Part shown: positions 8,401 to 16,118 of the stretch, in pieces | How the letters are laid out: each line of letters starts with the position of its first letter | How positions within the stretch are numbered: the first letter of the stretch is position 1 | Virus record (IMG/VR): IMGVR_UViG_3300042402_007025 | Span: 1-46,546 of that record | DNA from: a virus | Reading direction: 5' to 3' (one strand) | Length of the DNA: 46,546 nucleotides | Position numbers and translations under genes: made by a program | The notes under the pieces: generated by a model | The model's input: only the letters and a program-made list of their open reading frames with translations | Told to the model about the DNA's origin: nothing | The model's database searches: none

Positions 8401-11087
8401 ACGGCCAAACTCTAAGTATTAGCGGATCGACCCTTACAATTAGCGGAGGTAACTCGGTTACTCTTCCAAGTGGAGGAATATCACAAGGCACAGCAGACTC
8501 ACTTTACGTTAATGTAAGCGGAGATACAATGACTGGACCGTTAGCAATTAGCGGAGTAACAAGTGGACAAGAATTATTTGCAGTAAATGGAGTTAACGGT
8601 CGATTATTTACTGTAACTGATGATCTAACCGATTCACTATATAGCGTAAATACCCTTGCAGGTTTACCTGTACTCGAAGTATTTGCAAACAATATTGTAC
8701 AAATTGGTAAGTTTGGAACAAATGCAATCTATGTAGGTCAAGACGGCCGGGTTGGATTTGGAACAACTGACTTTTCTTATACAGCCGCCGATCAAACATC
8801 ACCAACTAATAATAGACTATTTGTAAATGGATCAATTCAACTATTAGGAGCCAACGATGCGCTTGTGTTTGGTCGTGGAACTGCTACTGTACTTAGGGAT
8901 GAAAAACTTGCATTTGGTTGGGGCGGCGGTTGGTTCATGGAAGATGCTACTTACCTAAGAGTACATGGAAATAAAATGGTTTATAGTGGAGGTTCGGCTA
9001 GATTTGATGATTCTCTCTACTTAGGAGGTCAAACTTACAGATTTTATTCAGCTAACTCTGGAACTTGGACAAACGGTAATTTTGGCGCAGAGGGTGATAT
9101 CTACTTTGGAACTAGAGGAACTTGGTTATCTAGTTATCTAAACCAAGCTCTCCTAACTTCATCTGCACCAACCTTTACGAATATTTACAATAATAGTTGG
9201 TTCCGAAATAATAACAGCAATGAAGGTCTCTATAACCAGGTAACAACTCAACACTGGTCGTCAAACACAAATGGTTATTGGGATGCTTCATCTACGACTA
9301 GTGTGTCTGCAATTAGATTTTATACAGGCGGTCACGTAAGTTCAATAAGAGGTTATGTTTATGCTAATACATCCAATGAAATTGGTTTCTTAAATTCTGG
9401 CGGTAACTGGGGATTAAGAATGGATAATAACTATAATGTTCAAGTATATGGTCAAATAAGTGCTACTAACTTTAGTGGAAGTTCTTCTGGTACAAACACA
9501 GGAGACCAAACAAACATTAGCGGTAACGCCGCAACTGCTACTAACGTAGCATGGACAGGAGTAACTGGTAGGCCAACTGCTTTGTCGCAGTTTACAAACG
9601 ACTTAGGTAACTATGGCGGATTCTTAACATCATTACCCTCTCACAATCATGATGGAGTTTATGTACCTATTAATCCAGATGGAGACGGACCCGCTTGGTC
9701 GTATGCAGACAATAATCCAACTATTAATGGTAAATATGTAGGAGGAGGCCAGAGATTTGGAGCAGATGGCGATAACTTAACTGGTGGTTTTTTACAATCT
9801 CGACACCTTAATGCATATGATGGACATGTTAACTCAAGTGATGGATATTATGTTGGTGTAATTGAATATGGATCAATACCTGGAGTGTATGATACGACCC
9901 AAGTAATCGATTCTTCTGGTAGATGGGTAGGTGTATCGATTGCTGATAATAAAATTGCAAGCTCGTCTAATTGGAATACCGCATACGGTTGGGGTAACCA
10001 TGCTGGACTATATGCAGCAGCTTCGCATAACCACGATGACCGATATTACACAGAATCTGAGTCTGACTCAAGATTTATAAATGCATCTGGCGATACAATG
10101 ACTGGAAGATTAACACTTACTAGTATTAGTGGTGTTGATCAAATGGTTGAAAATGATTATGGTGCATATTTGCACCTAGGAGGATGGGCAGTTGGTAGAA
10201 CAGATTCTACTGCTGTATTGGTAAACACCGCGTATAGAGCAGACTACGCTACTGATTTGTTTAACATGAACATTTCTAGATTTACAAACGACTCTGCTTA
10301 TATTACATCTTCGGGCCGAGCCTATCCTAGAAATGCAAGCGGCGGGGATATAAATTTCTATTGGTCTGGACAAAGTGGACAGCCTACTTGGTTATGGGGT
10401 GGAACCGATGGTACAAACATGTATGTTTACAATCCATCAAATTTCTCAGTAAACTATGCTGCTTCTGCTGGTTCTGTTGCTTGGACAAACGTTTCAGGAA
10501 GACCTACTGCCTTATCTCAATTTACAAATGACTTGGGTCTTGGTGGAGCCGCCGTTACTATTCAGGACTCTCCTCCAGCAGGAGCCGCTGGTAAATTATG
10601 GTGGGAATCCGATACCGGTAAACTTAAAGTATATTACGGTAGTGCTTGGGTTGATGCTACACCAGTTCCTGATATGTCGCTTTACTATTCCAAAGCCGGT
10701 GGTTCAATTAATGGCGATGTAACAGTTAGACAAACTCTTACTGTGGTAGGTAACACTCTTATTCAAGGTGTTCTTACTGAGACTTCAGATATCTCGCTGA
10801 AAGAAAACATTCTTCCACTTGAGAATTCTTTGGATAAAATAATGAAGCTGAATGGTGTATCTTTTAATAAGAAAACCACACCAAATATGAAAGAAGTTGG
10901 TTTTATTGCACAAGAAGTTGAGGCAATTATCCCAGATCTAGTTACAGAAACAGGCGAAGGAATCAAGACAGTATCTTATTCTAGAGTAACTGCGGTTTTA
11001 GTTGAAACAATTAAGGAGCAACAAGCTCAGATTAATGCACTAACAGATATGGTAAATAGCCTAACTAAAAAACTTGATAATCTATAA
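2460..11087 (+). CDS. Giant tail fibre (2875 aa) with C-terminal peptidase S74 chaperone domain
   Basis: The gene starts with GTG, in frame with a sensible N-terminus (MAQTVKITPASGLLEFIG). The long shaft is built of many repeated modules: four 25-residue repeats at residues 841-940, three copies of a TNLNQLTNGPGYIT segment, GDTMTGNL repeats, and a 56-residue duplicated block (residues 1403-1458 and 2617-2672). HNH triplets (H1906/H1908, H2395/H2397, H2523/H2525), two of them followed by DDRYYTE, resemble the HxH metal-binding motifs of T4 long tail fibres. The last 100 residues are a peptidase S74 intramolecular chaperone: S2776 opens SDISLKENI and the dyad Lys is at +5, as in the endosialidase-type chaperone, so cleavage is expected before S2776. 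GFIAQEVE and a C-terminal coiled coil (KEQQAQINALTDMVNSLTKK) complete the domain. Most likely the main receptor-binding long fibre. Confidence 0.92.
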   Translation: MAQTVKITPASGLLEFIGNTTSNKPYLQHDDNGNLTLTLQATKKFTVAGNLKVNGKVTMAQQTLTDGAAVAWDFNSGANAKVTLAGARTLVISNMETGDTGLILVKQDAVGGRTLTLPGGSTIVGGGTYTASSAANATDVLGVYYDGTTYWWTIGYNTVTPPLTSVGITGSDFVIANSPLTSNGTIGLALATVNSNVGTFGSASAVPVITVNAKGLITAVSATNISIPTNLDSLTDVTISSAVNGQLLQFNGSQWVNWTPNYLTGITSGQVTTALGYTPVPNTRNLTINGVTQNLTADRTWTIDTVNYVSRVQHGVKAGVAINKGQAVYVTSADGTNMIVGLASNGSEATSSKTMGLLDATVATNGMANVVTEGLLAGLDTSLAGTEGDPVWLGDNGNLIYGLLNKPYAPRHLVFIGIVTRKNANNGEIFVKVQNGFELKEIHDVDLITTVPVNGHILGYDGTLWVNKTIAGWLGFTPANDANVVHTSGNETISGIKTFSGTTQATSTTTGTIVTAGGVGIAKNLYVGGNINVVGNLIIGGTTTTVNAQNLSVSDNMIYLNNGVQTTITNAVGNGSTVVYTTEETHNYIAGMSVTITGVTPSAYNLSNQTITAVSTNSFTIANSATGSYSSGGTARAKSNANPDLGFAAGYNDGSYAHAGLFRDATDNVWKFFKGYVPEPDASPFIDTSHASFAYADLRANDITGRSFIKDGGTSSQFLKADGSVDSSTYLTTGTAGTTYQPLDADLTAIAALATTGFLKRTGANTWALDSNTYLTGITSADVINALGYTPVTNARTITINGVTYDLSANRSWTITAGVSSVSAGTGISVNTTTGAVTVTNTGLLSGTAGSGISVSTSSGNLNIVNTGLLSGTAGSGISVSTSSGNLNIVNTGLLSGTAGSGISVSTASGNLNIVNTGLLSATAGAGISVSTSSGNLNIVNTITNLNQLTNGPGYITGITSGMVTAALGYTPWHAGNDGAGSGLDADLLDGLSSGSFLRSDDEVNYTNNIFRIYTQQGATGDTVGSATTLQIYQADVNRDAFQTFHISGDYAVHFGLDGSTNDLFVGGWSMGPVKYRIWHEGNLTNLNQLTNGPGYITSASLSGYATQTYVTTQINNLINGAPGALNTLDELAAALGDDANFATTVTNSIAGKVSKSGDTMTGNLSFGTTSGLGLSWGLNTDAAFIRFVSTGNQAGGSYLEIGTQDDLDEEIKFTQSGNIRFYLATDGRLKTGSGYNYVWEDGTWGISVTGNAGTVTNGVYTTGSYANPAWITSLAWSKITGAPAFITSYTETDTLASVTGRGATTSTTLTLAKAITTGLYGPSTSGNIAIWQYDASNTGYGIVYNEGSPDTLRIDVSGNALTGIPDFLIGGDYAQINGNTVWHAGNLTNLNQLTNGPGYITSSGRAYPRRSDGSDINFIWSGQSGQPTWLWGGTDGTNMYVYNPSNFSVNYATSAGSASTAGYADEAKWISFPDGPRDLSDRRPNWNNRSVAWDFVTAGTADGVGNYAGVMTFSPWDGTSGSTGDSSYQLAFINETGLNASGIPGLRLRNGIDSAWNSTWYKVWHSGHFSQTNINNWTSAYNDVITSAAVSGTTTKTLTLTQRDGGTVTASWTDIDTDTDQQTLSLSGSTLSISGGNSVTLPSGGISQGTADSLYVNISGDEMTGNLYISPISANPAQIQLAGSNPELYVSAKTGTARVFINRQASGNQATLMFTTGMNVFQGTAWDYTGVPMWSMGMTNNNNTDSFKIAYGDIYEPTSVALEITTANVAYFKYVPYAAGNLLATQSWVQSQGYLTSVSDVWVNTTGDTMTGNLQINARLGISKAPASNESIVVDNPEGTWLIHAFRGATDVGGIHTNSGAIYIQHNGSGEIRLSTQGTATWNGDILATRPWVTSQGYLTSLPSHNHDDRYYTESEVNNFFSGATAITGYNKSNWDAAYNKRPTAISFSGTGTKTLTLTQGDGSTLTATFNDIDTDTNTDGQTLSISGSTLTISGGNSVTLPSGGISQGTADSLYVNVSGDTMTGPLAISGVTSGQELFAVNGVNGRLFTVTDDLTDSLYSVNTLAGLPVLEVFANNIVQIGKFGTNAIYVGQDGRVGFGTTDFSYTAADQTSPTNNRLFVNGSIQLLGANDALVFGRGTATVLRDEKLAFGWGGGWFMEDATYLRVHGNKMVYSGGSARFDDSLYLGGQTYRFYSANSGTWTNGNFGAEGDIYFGTRGTWLSSYLNQALLTSSAPTFTNIYNNSWFRNNNSNEGLYNQVTTQHWSSNTNGYWDASSTTSVSAIRFYTGGHVSSIRGYVYANTSNEIGFLNSGGNWGLRMDNNYNVQVYGQISATNFSGSSSGTNTGDQTNISGNAATATNVAWTGVTGRPTALSQFTNDLGNYGGFLTSLPSHNHDGVYVPINPDGDGPAWSYADNNPTINGKYVGGGQRFGADGDNLTGGFLQSRHLNAYDGHVNSSDGYYVGVIEYGSIPGVYDTTQVIDSSGRWVGVSIADNKIASSSNWNTAYGWGNHAGLYAAASHNHDDRYYTESESDSRFINASGDTMTGRLTLTSISGVDQMVENDYGAYLHLGGWAVGRTDSTAVLVNTAYRADYATDLFNMNISRFTNDSAYITSSGRAYPRNASGGDINFYWSGQSGQPTWLWGGTDGTNMYVYNPSNFSVNYAASAGSVAWTNVSGRPTALSQFTNDLGLGGAAVTIQDSPPAGAAGKLWWESDTGKLKVYYGSAWVDATPVPDMSLYYSKAGGSINGDVTVRQTLTVVGNTLIQGVLTETSDISLKENILPLENSLDKIMKLNGVSFNKKTTPNMKEVGFIAQEVEAIIPDLVTETGEGIKTVSYSRVTAVLVETIKEQQAQINALTDMVNSLTKKLDNL
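4980..5279 (+). repeat. Four tandem 75-bp (25-residue) repeats inside the giant fibre
   Basis: Four consecutive units start at 4980, 5055, 5130 and 5205, each encoding NTGLLSGTAGSGISVSTSSG plus NLNIV with small changes (SATAGAG in the fourth, STASG in the third). A truncated fifth unit starts at 5280. Synonymous differences between units show they are not a recent identical amplification. Confidence 0.9.
6666..6833 (+). repeat. Copy 1 of a duplicated 168-bp fibre block
   Basis: Encodes a 56-residue block from SSGRAYPR to NYATSAGS. The second copy is at 10308-10475. The two protein copies differ at only a few positions, mostly in RRSDGS versus NASGGD. Confidence 0.85.
10308..10475 (+). repeat. 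Copy 2 of a duplicated 168-bp fibre block
   Basis: Near-identical protein sequence to 6666-6833 with many synonymous changes. It lies about 100 codons before the S74 domain, so the duplication places the same surface near mid-shaft and near the tip. Confidence 0.85.
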
Positions 11088-11088
11088 G

Positions 11089-12123
11089 ATGGCAATAGAC
11101 TTTCCTTCTTCTCCAGCATTAGGCGATCAATTTCCAGCATCAACTGGTAGACTTTATATCTGGGATGGTTCTTGGACAACTAAAGGTGACACAACTTCAC
11201 CTAATCCATTTGTGGAAAAGCCATTTAAGTTTAGATCAATCTATACTAGAGGCTATATGTTTGGTGGTTATAAGAATGCATCACCATGGAAGAATGCTAA
11301 TCGAACAGTACACTCTACTGATATTACTACAAATTTGGGTGATCATTTAGATTATGGTGGCGCGTATGTAGACGGCGGTTATAGTGATTATTATGCATAC
11401 ATTTATGGACTTCAAGATTCATTTTCTGGAGCCAGTACACATACGTCTTCTTTTAATATGAGTAGTGAAGTAAAACGTACACATGATTCTAATTGGAATA
11501 CTAAAACTACCCGAGACGATGTCGGCTGTATACTGAATTCAACTCTAACTATGGCTTACATTACTGCGGGTGGATCGACTGCTACTGATAAACATAACTA
11601 TGTTACTGAAATAATGTATGTACTAGGATCTGCTCCAGCTGGACCAACTGTCGGCGACGCATATGGTAACGTAGCAGCTTGGCAAGGGGAGTTTAAAGGT
11701 TGGATTTGGAAAACTGGATCAGGTGGAAACTTTACTTTTGCCACAGAAACTTGGGCATCCGGTGGAACAACTGTTGCAACTGATGGTTGGGGTAAAGCTC
11801 TACCAACAAAACACGGTCATGCCTATGTTAAGAATGGCGGTAATATCGTAACTGGTGCATACAAATTAGATGATACAACTGGCGCTCAAATCAGAACAGA
11901 TTTAAACTTTGATAATTCTGGTGAGGAGAACTATCAAACTGGTCAAAACTGGGGATATTGTATAGGTCACTATAATGGCGCTCAAAATAATAACACATAC
12001 AAGGTGCACTCAATTACCGATGTATACACTGTACTAGGCTCAGACTCTCAACCGAAAGGTCATGATGGCTGTTCGTCCGGTGCATGCGCATCAGCAAGTG
12101 CATTAATTATAGGAGGACTTTAA
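11089..12123 (+). CDS. Tail adhesin, paralogue 1 of a pair
   Basis: I start this 344-residue protein at the ATG 2 nt after the giant fibre stop, because MAIDFPSSPALGDQF matches the start of the paralogue that follows. The N-terminal FPSSP...G..F....G..Y.WDGSWTT is a common opening of phage tail adhesins. The rest is rich in Gly, Tyr and Trp, with GGY/GGS-type repeats (YMFGGYKNASPWKNAN, AYITAGGSTATDKHNY), a pattern resembling kelch-like or propeller proteins. It ends in PKGHDGCSSGACASASALII; the Cys pair in GCSSGAC is shared with the paralogue. It lies in the fibre operon. The fold is a guess; an adhesin role is supported by context. Confidence 0.75.
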   Translation: MAIDFPSSPALGDQFPASTGRLYIWDGSWTTKGDTTSPNPFVEKPFKFRSIYTRGYMFGGYKNASPWKNANRTVHSTDITTNLGDHLDYGGAYVDGGYSDYYAYIYGLQDSFSGASTHTSSFNMSSEVKRTHDSNWNTKTTRDDVGCILNSTLTMAYITAGGSTATDKHNYVTEIMYVLGSAPAGPTVGDAYGNVAAWQGEFKGWIWKTGSGGNFTFATETWASGGTTVATDGWGKALPTKHGHAYVKNGGNIVTGAYKLDDTTGAQIRTDLNFDNSGEENYQTGQNWGYCIGHYNGAQNNNTYKVHSITDVYTVLGSDSQPKGHDGCSSGACASASALIIGGL

Positions 12124-12125
12124 CT

Positions 12126-13163
12126 ATGGCATTTTCATTTCCATCATCACCAACTACAGGATCTCAGTTTGTTGCACCAACTGGCATAATATACTTATGG
12201 GACGGTTCATGGACTACCACTGGTGATACACAAACAACTAATCCTTTTGCTAATAGCTTCCTGTATAGGAGCATCTATACAAAGGGCTATATGAATGGTG
12301 GATATAAGAGTAGCTCACCATGGAGAAACGTAAATAAAACAATCCACGCGACAGACATGACAACTAACTTAGGTGATAAACTTGTCTATAATAGTAGTTA
12401 TGTCGGTGGAGGATTTAGCGATTATAATAGTTATATCTATCCTAGTACAGGATCGGTTGGAGGATCGGGTACCATTGTAGAATCTATGAGTATGACTACC
12501 GAAACCATGTTTTCACTAGATGCTGCTAGGTATTTAAAGAGTACACGAAGTGACTGTGAAGCATTAATGACTCCGTCATTAACTTCAGCATACATTGTTG
12601 GCGGCGGTACGACTGCCGTTGATAGGCACAACTTTACAACAGATATTATGTTTTCAGCAGGCACTGCTCCAGCATCGCCATTATCCGGTGGTACTAGCGG
12701 TGGACTTGGTGCACTGTTTGGTGAATATAAAGCCTGGATCTCTCAAGGAGCAGGCTCTTCATTTACTTGGGTAACAGAAACATGGGCAACTGGTGGAATG
12801 AGCTGGGCAACTGATGGTCAGCCGAAGGGGCTATCTAGCAAACATGGACATGGCTATGGCAGTACCGGCTCTTATCCAGGCAGTATTAATCTTTTTAAGT
12901 TTAGCGAAGCAACTGGTTCAAACCTTGCTACAATTACTAGACCTAAAAATAATGGCGAAGAAAATTGGCAAATTGGTCAGAACTGGGGTTACATGCTTGG
13001 CGCATATGATGGAGGTCCTCTTGGCCAAAATAACGATACAGAAAAAGTAAATTATCTAACTGACACGACAGTAGCTATGGGAAGTGATACTGCACCAAAA
13101 GGTCACGATGGATGTTCCTCAGGATCATGCGCTACGGGATCTGCCGTATTTGTTGGATATTAA
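12126..13163 (+). CDS. Tail adhesin, paralogue 2 of a pair
   Basis: The ATG lies 2 nt after the upstream TAA and gives 345 residues beginning MAFSFPSSPTTGSQFVAPTG; an in-frame upstream ATG at 12084 would overlap the previous gene and is not needed. Blocks align with the upstream gene along the full length: WDGSWTTTGD, RSIYTKGYMNGGYKSSSPWR, ATDMTTNLGDKLVY, GGGTTAVDRHNFTTDIM, KHGHGYG, GEENWQIGQNWGYMLG and the terminal APKGHDGCSSGSCATGSAV. The two are tandem duplicates that have diverged strongly, which fits receptor-binding proteins under diversifying selection. The C-terminus is GSAVFVGY with the same CSSGxC cysteine pair. Function is inferred as host recognition. Confidence 0.75.
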   Translation: MAFSFPSSPTTGSQFVAPTGIIYLWDGSWTTTGDTQTTNPFANSFLYRSIYTKGYMNGGYKSSSPWRNVNKTIHATDMTTNLGDKLVYNSSYVGGGFSDYNSYIYPSTGSVGGSGTIVESMSMTTETMFSLDAARYLKSTRSDCEALMTPSLTSAYIVGGGTTAVDRHNFTTDIMFSAGTAPASPLSGGTSGGLGALFGEYKAWISQGAGSSFTWVTETWATGGMSWATDGQPKGLSSKHGHGYGSTGSYPGSINLFKFSEATGSNLATITRPKNNGEENWQIGQNWGYMLGAYDGGPLGQNNDTEKVNYLTDTTVAMGSDTAPKGHDGCSSGSCATGSAVFVGY

Positions 13164-13169
13164 TAAATA
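13163..13169 (+). promoter_or_regulatory. T4-type late promoter motif ATAAATA
   Basis: ATAAATA in TTAATAAATATT, overlapping the last base of the stop codon of the upstream adhesin gene. It ends 26 nt before the ATG at 13196, the same spacing as at 443, 2010 and 21366. Confidence 0.6.
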
Positions 13170-13195
13170 TTTTTTATAACTAAAATTCAAAAACT

Positions 13196-13738
13196 ATGAA
13201 ACATTTTATTGTAAGATTTTATAAATCAGTTCCTCAAATTAATGGAATGACTTCGATTGGTTGGCTTGATTCATACGGTATTTTCTCGGTTACGGTTGAG
13301 GCAGAATCTGCACTTCTTGCGCTAGATGTTAGTAAAGAAGAAATTACCGAAGATGAAGCTATCACCGGTTCTAAGTTCTATGGTATCTCTAGAGATTATC
13401 GTAAAGCCTATTCAGTGGTAGAAGGTTTGGAACCCGATGAAGAAGGTGGTTCTAAAACTAAAGTCTATCATACCGATCACACAAGGTCAGTTACACTTAG
13501 TCTAATGAAAAAGATTACTAAACGTAGAATCGTAGATGAATTCAATCGAAGAGAAGATAGAACTGGTGAAGAAAGTTTGATTACCTCAGTTGATGCAGCT
13601 ACTACTATTTGGGATCTAAATATTCTTAGAGAAGATCTACTTGGTGTAGAGATGCCCGTATATCAAGCTCAAGAAATGGGTCTGCTGGATGAAAGAGGAC
13701 TACGTATTGTACCAGTTGATTACAGTAAAGGATTCTAA
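13196..13738 (+). CDS. Unknown protein, 180 aa
   Basis: The protein starts MKHFIVRFYKSVPQINGMTS, an antiparallel beta-like N-terminus. A middle part is rich in acid residues (KEEITEDEAITGSKFYG, EGLEPDEEGG) and the C-terminal half appears helical and charged (LSLMKKITKRRIVDEFNRRE). There is no signal peptide, membrane segment or recognised motif. It follows a late promoter motif and heads the run of genes leading to the U32-like/methyltransferase fusion and the second S74 fibre, so it is probably expressed late. A virion or assembly role is possible but not shown. Confidence 0.6.
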   Translation: MKHFIVRFYKSVPQINGMTSIGWLDSYGIFSVTVEAESALLALDVSKEEITEDEAITGSKFYGISRDYRKAYSVVEGLEPDEEGGSKTKVYHTDHTRSVTLSLMKKITKRRIVDEFNRREDRTGEESLITSVDAATTIWDLNILREDLLGVEMPVYQAQEMGLLDERGLRIVPVDYSKGF

Positions 13739-13757
13739 ACAAATTAAACAAAACTAT

Positions 13758-14471
13758 ATGAATAAAAACGATGTTTTACAATTAGCGGAAAGCCATGGTG
13801 GCTGGAGCATGAGCGATTTTCAAAGTCGGTATTTTGTAGTAAACTCACAAGTTACAGATTATCGTCGAGTTAGGCAAGCCCTGCTTGAAATAGAAACTCG
13901 GCTTGCTGCTAAAAAACAAATAATTCGTGATTCTAAGAAAACAGAAGTAAATATTAAGATTAAGCAGCGCGATTTAGAAAATGAAAGCCGTGATCTTGAA
14001 AAGGAATTAATCTTATTAGATATCGATCAATATAATTATGATTTATCAGTATATGCAAAAAAGCTGAGAATCGTTGAAGAAGAACTTGATCAATTTTCTA
14101 AATTAGTGGTAGAAATTGTGCCAACCGCTGAGGACTTGCAAAAGTATACTCAACATGACGAAGAGTTAGAAAGAGAATATTGGATTTATCGTATGGCAAA
14201 GCAGGCTAGCGTCGATATGGTAACGACTGGTCGCATTGGAGCAGGTAACCTTGATTCAATTGCAATGATGACACCAAACGATCAAGCTTTTACAATTGGT
14301 TCAGCTTTACTTAATTCTAAAAAGTTAACATCTGGTATTAATAAACTAGAAGAAGCAATTAGTACAAATACTAATTTGTTAAATAGCAACTTTACTGGCT
14401 TGTTTGAAAACACTGAGCTGCTGAAATTATTAGCAGGTAATAATGAAAAGATTGATGGCGAAGATATTTAG
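13758..14471 (+). CDS. Unknown coiled-coil protein, 237 aa
   Basis: I chose the ATG at 13758, 19 nt after the upstream stop; an upstream in-frame start at 13689 would overlap the previous gene by 50 nt and adds an unlikely N-terminus. Residues about 40-120 are a long charged helix (RQALLEIETRLAAKKQIIRD, then QRDLENESRDLEKELILLD) with heptad-like spacing, suggesting an oligomeric coiled coil. The C-terminal half (TGRIGAGNLDSIAMMTPNDQ) looks more globular. No enzyme motif is seen. Its 3' end overlaps the start of the U32-like/methyltransferase gene by 17 nt, so the two are probably made together. Function unknown. Confidence 0.6.
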   Translation: MNKNDVLQLAESHGGWSMSDFQSRYFVVNSQVTDYRRVRQALLEIETRLAAKKQIIRDSKKTEVNIKIKQRDLENESRDLEKELILLDIDQYNYDLSVYAKKLRIVEEELDQFSKLVVEIVPTAEDLQKYTQHDEELEREYWIYRMAKQASVDMVTTGRIGAGNLDSIAMMTPNDQAFTIGSALLNSKKLTSGINKLEEAISTNTNLLNSNFTGLFENTELLKLLAGNNEKIDGEDI

Positions 14472-16107
14472 TATACCAATTAACCCTAAATTATCTGAGA
14501 CACAATTTATAGAATTCGTTCAGTTCTGCGATACCTATAAAGACTATATCTCAGATCTATATTTTACTTGTAGAATTACTCCATTTACGCAAGATGCAAT
14601 GGGTGATGTGTTTGTTGCAGATGATTCTGCGCAATACATGATTGATATGGCAAAATTTATTCAAGACAAGACAGGTATTACTGCATCTGCAACATTTAAT
14701 AATATATCAGTTAGACCTACTCAAGAAAATCTAGACCTATGGATAGAGTCATTTAGGCCATTGTATGAGGCTGGCATTCGACTATGTACACTACCATTTA
14801 ATCATTGGCTCTTAACTGGGCAAATTCAAAAGGAATTTCCAGAATTAGAGGTACGAAGTTCCATCCTAATGGATACGAAGACAGCGACCGACGTCTATAA
14901 TGTAGTAACCAGTGGGTTTAACTCAGTTTGTATTGATAGAGCCCTAATGCGAGATCATGATACAATAAAGACAATTGCCAAAATAAAAAGAAAAAATCCA
15001 TTTAAGCTGGTTCTTTTAGCAAATGAAGGCTGTTTAGGTAAATGTCCAGTAATGGCGGAGCATTATCATTACAATAATACTAGAACAACAGATAGTCAAT
15101 ATTTCAATAATGCAATTAGCCGAGTTTCTTGCCCAAAATGGGATTTTACTAATCCGGCAGTCGTGCTAAAAACTGCAGATATTCCTGCATGGAAAGAGGA
15201 TTGGGACGAATTTCTTGAACTTGGAGTTGACATTTTTAAAATGCATGGCCGAGAAAACGTCAAGAAGATTTATGAGACTATGGAAATTGTTCGCAATTAT
15301 GCAGAGGGTAAAGAGAAGTTGTACAGTATTAATCTAGGTATAAACGAGCAAGTCGAGAGTAAATGGAGAAAGATCATTAAGACCTGTAAATTTGAATGTT
15401 GGAACTGTAATTTTTGTGACAGAGTGGCAACAGACAGTCTAAATTCAAAGGCTACTCAAATTGCAAATCTATTAGTAACAAGCGTTAACTCTAGCTTTGA
15501 AACAGCTGTACCCGGTATATCTAGCCCAAGGGTAGATAAACTTCTAAATGAATTAGGTAAAATTTCAACCTCATATCTTGAAGTCGGTTGTCTCGGTGGT
15601 AGAACCTTTTCGAGCGTATTAGCCGGTAATTCTCTCAGGGCCTATGCAGTAGACAATTGGAAAGAAGGCGTCTCAGCCGAGAATGAAGAAATTGGTATGT
15701 CTGTTACAAAAGATGATTTTGTTAAAAATATTTCGCCATATAAGGGTGAAAATCAAATAAAGGTCTTTAATTGTGATTTCATTGATGTAAATAAAGAATC
15801 AATTAAGGATATTGATCTTTTCTTATACGATGGTGACCACTCTTATGAAAGTACTAAATTGGCGGTTGAATATTTTGCATCAACTTTTGCAGATGAGTGT
15901 ATTTTAGTATTTGATGATGCAAATTGGGATGGTGTAATCGATGGTGCGCTTGCTGGTATCGAATCAGCTGGCTTAACTGTTCAGTATGATAAAAAAATAC
16001 TGAATAATATTGAAGATAAAAACATGTGGTGGAACGGAGTGTTCATCGCATTGGTAAATAAACATAAAGCTAGTTACAACGACTTGGCACCAGCTACAAA
16101 AAATTAA
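14455..16107 (+). CDS. Fusion of a U32-like Fe-S TIM-barrel domain and a class I SAM methyltransferase
   Basis: I prefer the ATG at 14455 (MAKIFSIPINPKLSETQF, 550 aa); an ATG at 14443 is also possible. Residues 1-325 resemble peptidase U32-family proteins (the RlhA/TrhP/UbiU-UbiV type), barrel proteins that hold a [4Fe-4S] cluster. The key signature is NEGCLGKCP (C193, C197), joined by C226 and a cluster C311-x3-C315-x2-C318-x2-C321. Residues about 350-535 form a Methyltransf_24-type domain: YLEVGCLGGRTFSSVLAG is the SAM-binding motif I, YAVDNW the acidic strand-2 end, LFLYDGDHSYESTKLAVEYF and ILVFDDANW the later motifs. The gene overlaps the coiled-coil gene upstream and stands 11 nt before an S74 fibre. 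Known U32 proteins hydroxylate RNA bases or ubiquinone precursors; the substrate here is unknown. Domain calls are from motifs, not alignment. Confidence 0.65.
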   Translation: MAKIFSIPINPKLSETQFIEFVQFCDTYKDYISDLYFTCRITPFTQDAMGDVFVADDSAQYMIDMAKFIQDKTGITASATFNNISVRPTQENLDLWIESFRPLYEAGIRLCTLPFNHWLLTGQIQKEFPELEVRSSILMDTKTATDVYNVVTSGFNSVCIDRALMRDHDTIKTIAKIKRKNPFKLVLLANEGCLGKCPVMAEHYHYNNTRTTDSQYFNNAISRVSCPKWDFTNPAVVLKTADIPAWKEDWDEFLELGVDIFKMHGRENVKKIYETMEIVRNYAEGKEKLYSINLGINEQVESKWRKIIKTCKFECWNCNFCDRVATDSLNSKATQIANLLVTSVNSSFETAVPGISSPRVDKLLNELGKISTSYLEVGCLGGRTFSSVLAGNSLRAYAVDNWKEGVSAENEEIGMSVTKDDFVKNISPYKGENQIKVFNCDFIDVNKESIKDIDLFLYDGDHSYESTKLAVEYFASTFADECILVFDDANWDGVIDGALAGIESAGLTVQYDKKILNNIEDKNMWWNGVFIALVNKHKASYNDLAPATKN

Positions 16108-16118
16108 CTTCTTAGGAA

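Noticed and set aside
12084-12125. Longer start for the second adhesin
   Set aside because: It would overlap the first adhesin, and paralogue alignment fixes the start at 12126.
15385-15417. C-x3-C-x2-C in the U32-like fusion as a radical SAM motif
   Set aside because: It lies near the C-terminal end of the barrel domain, not near its N-terminus, and U32-type cysteines explain it better. Radical SAM remains a minor alternative.
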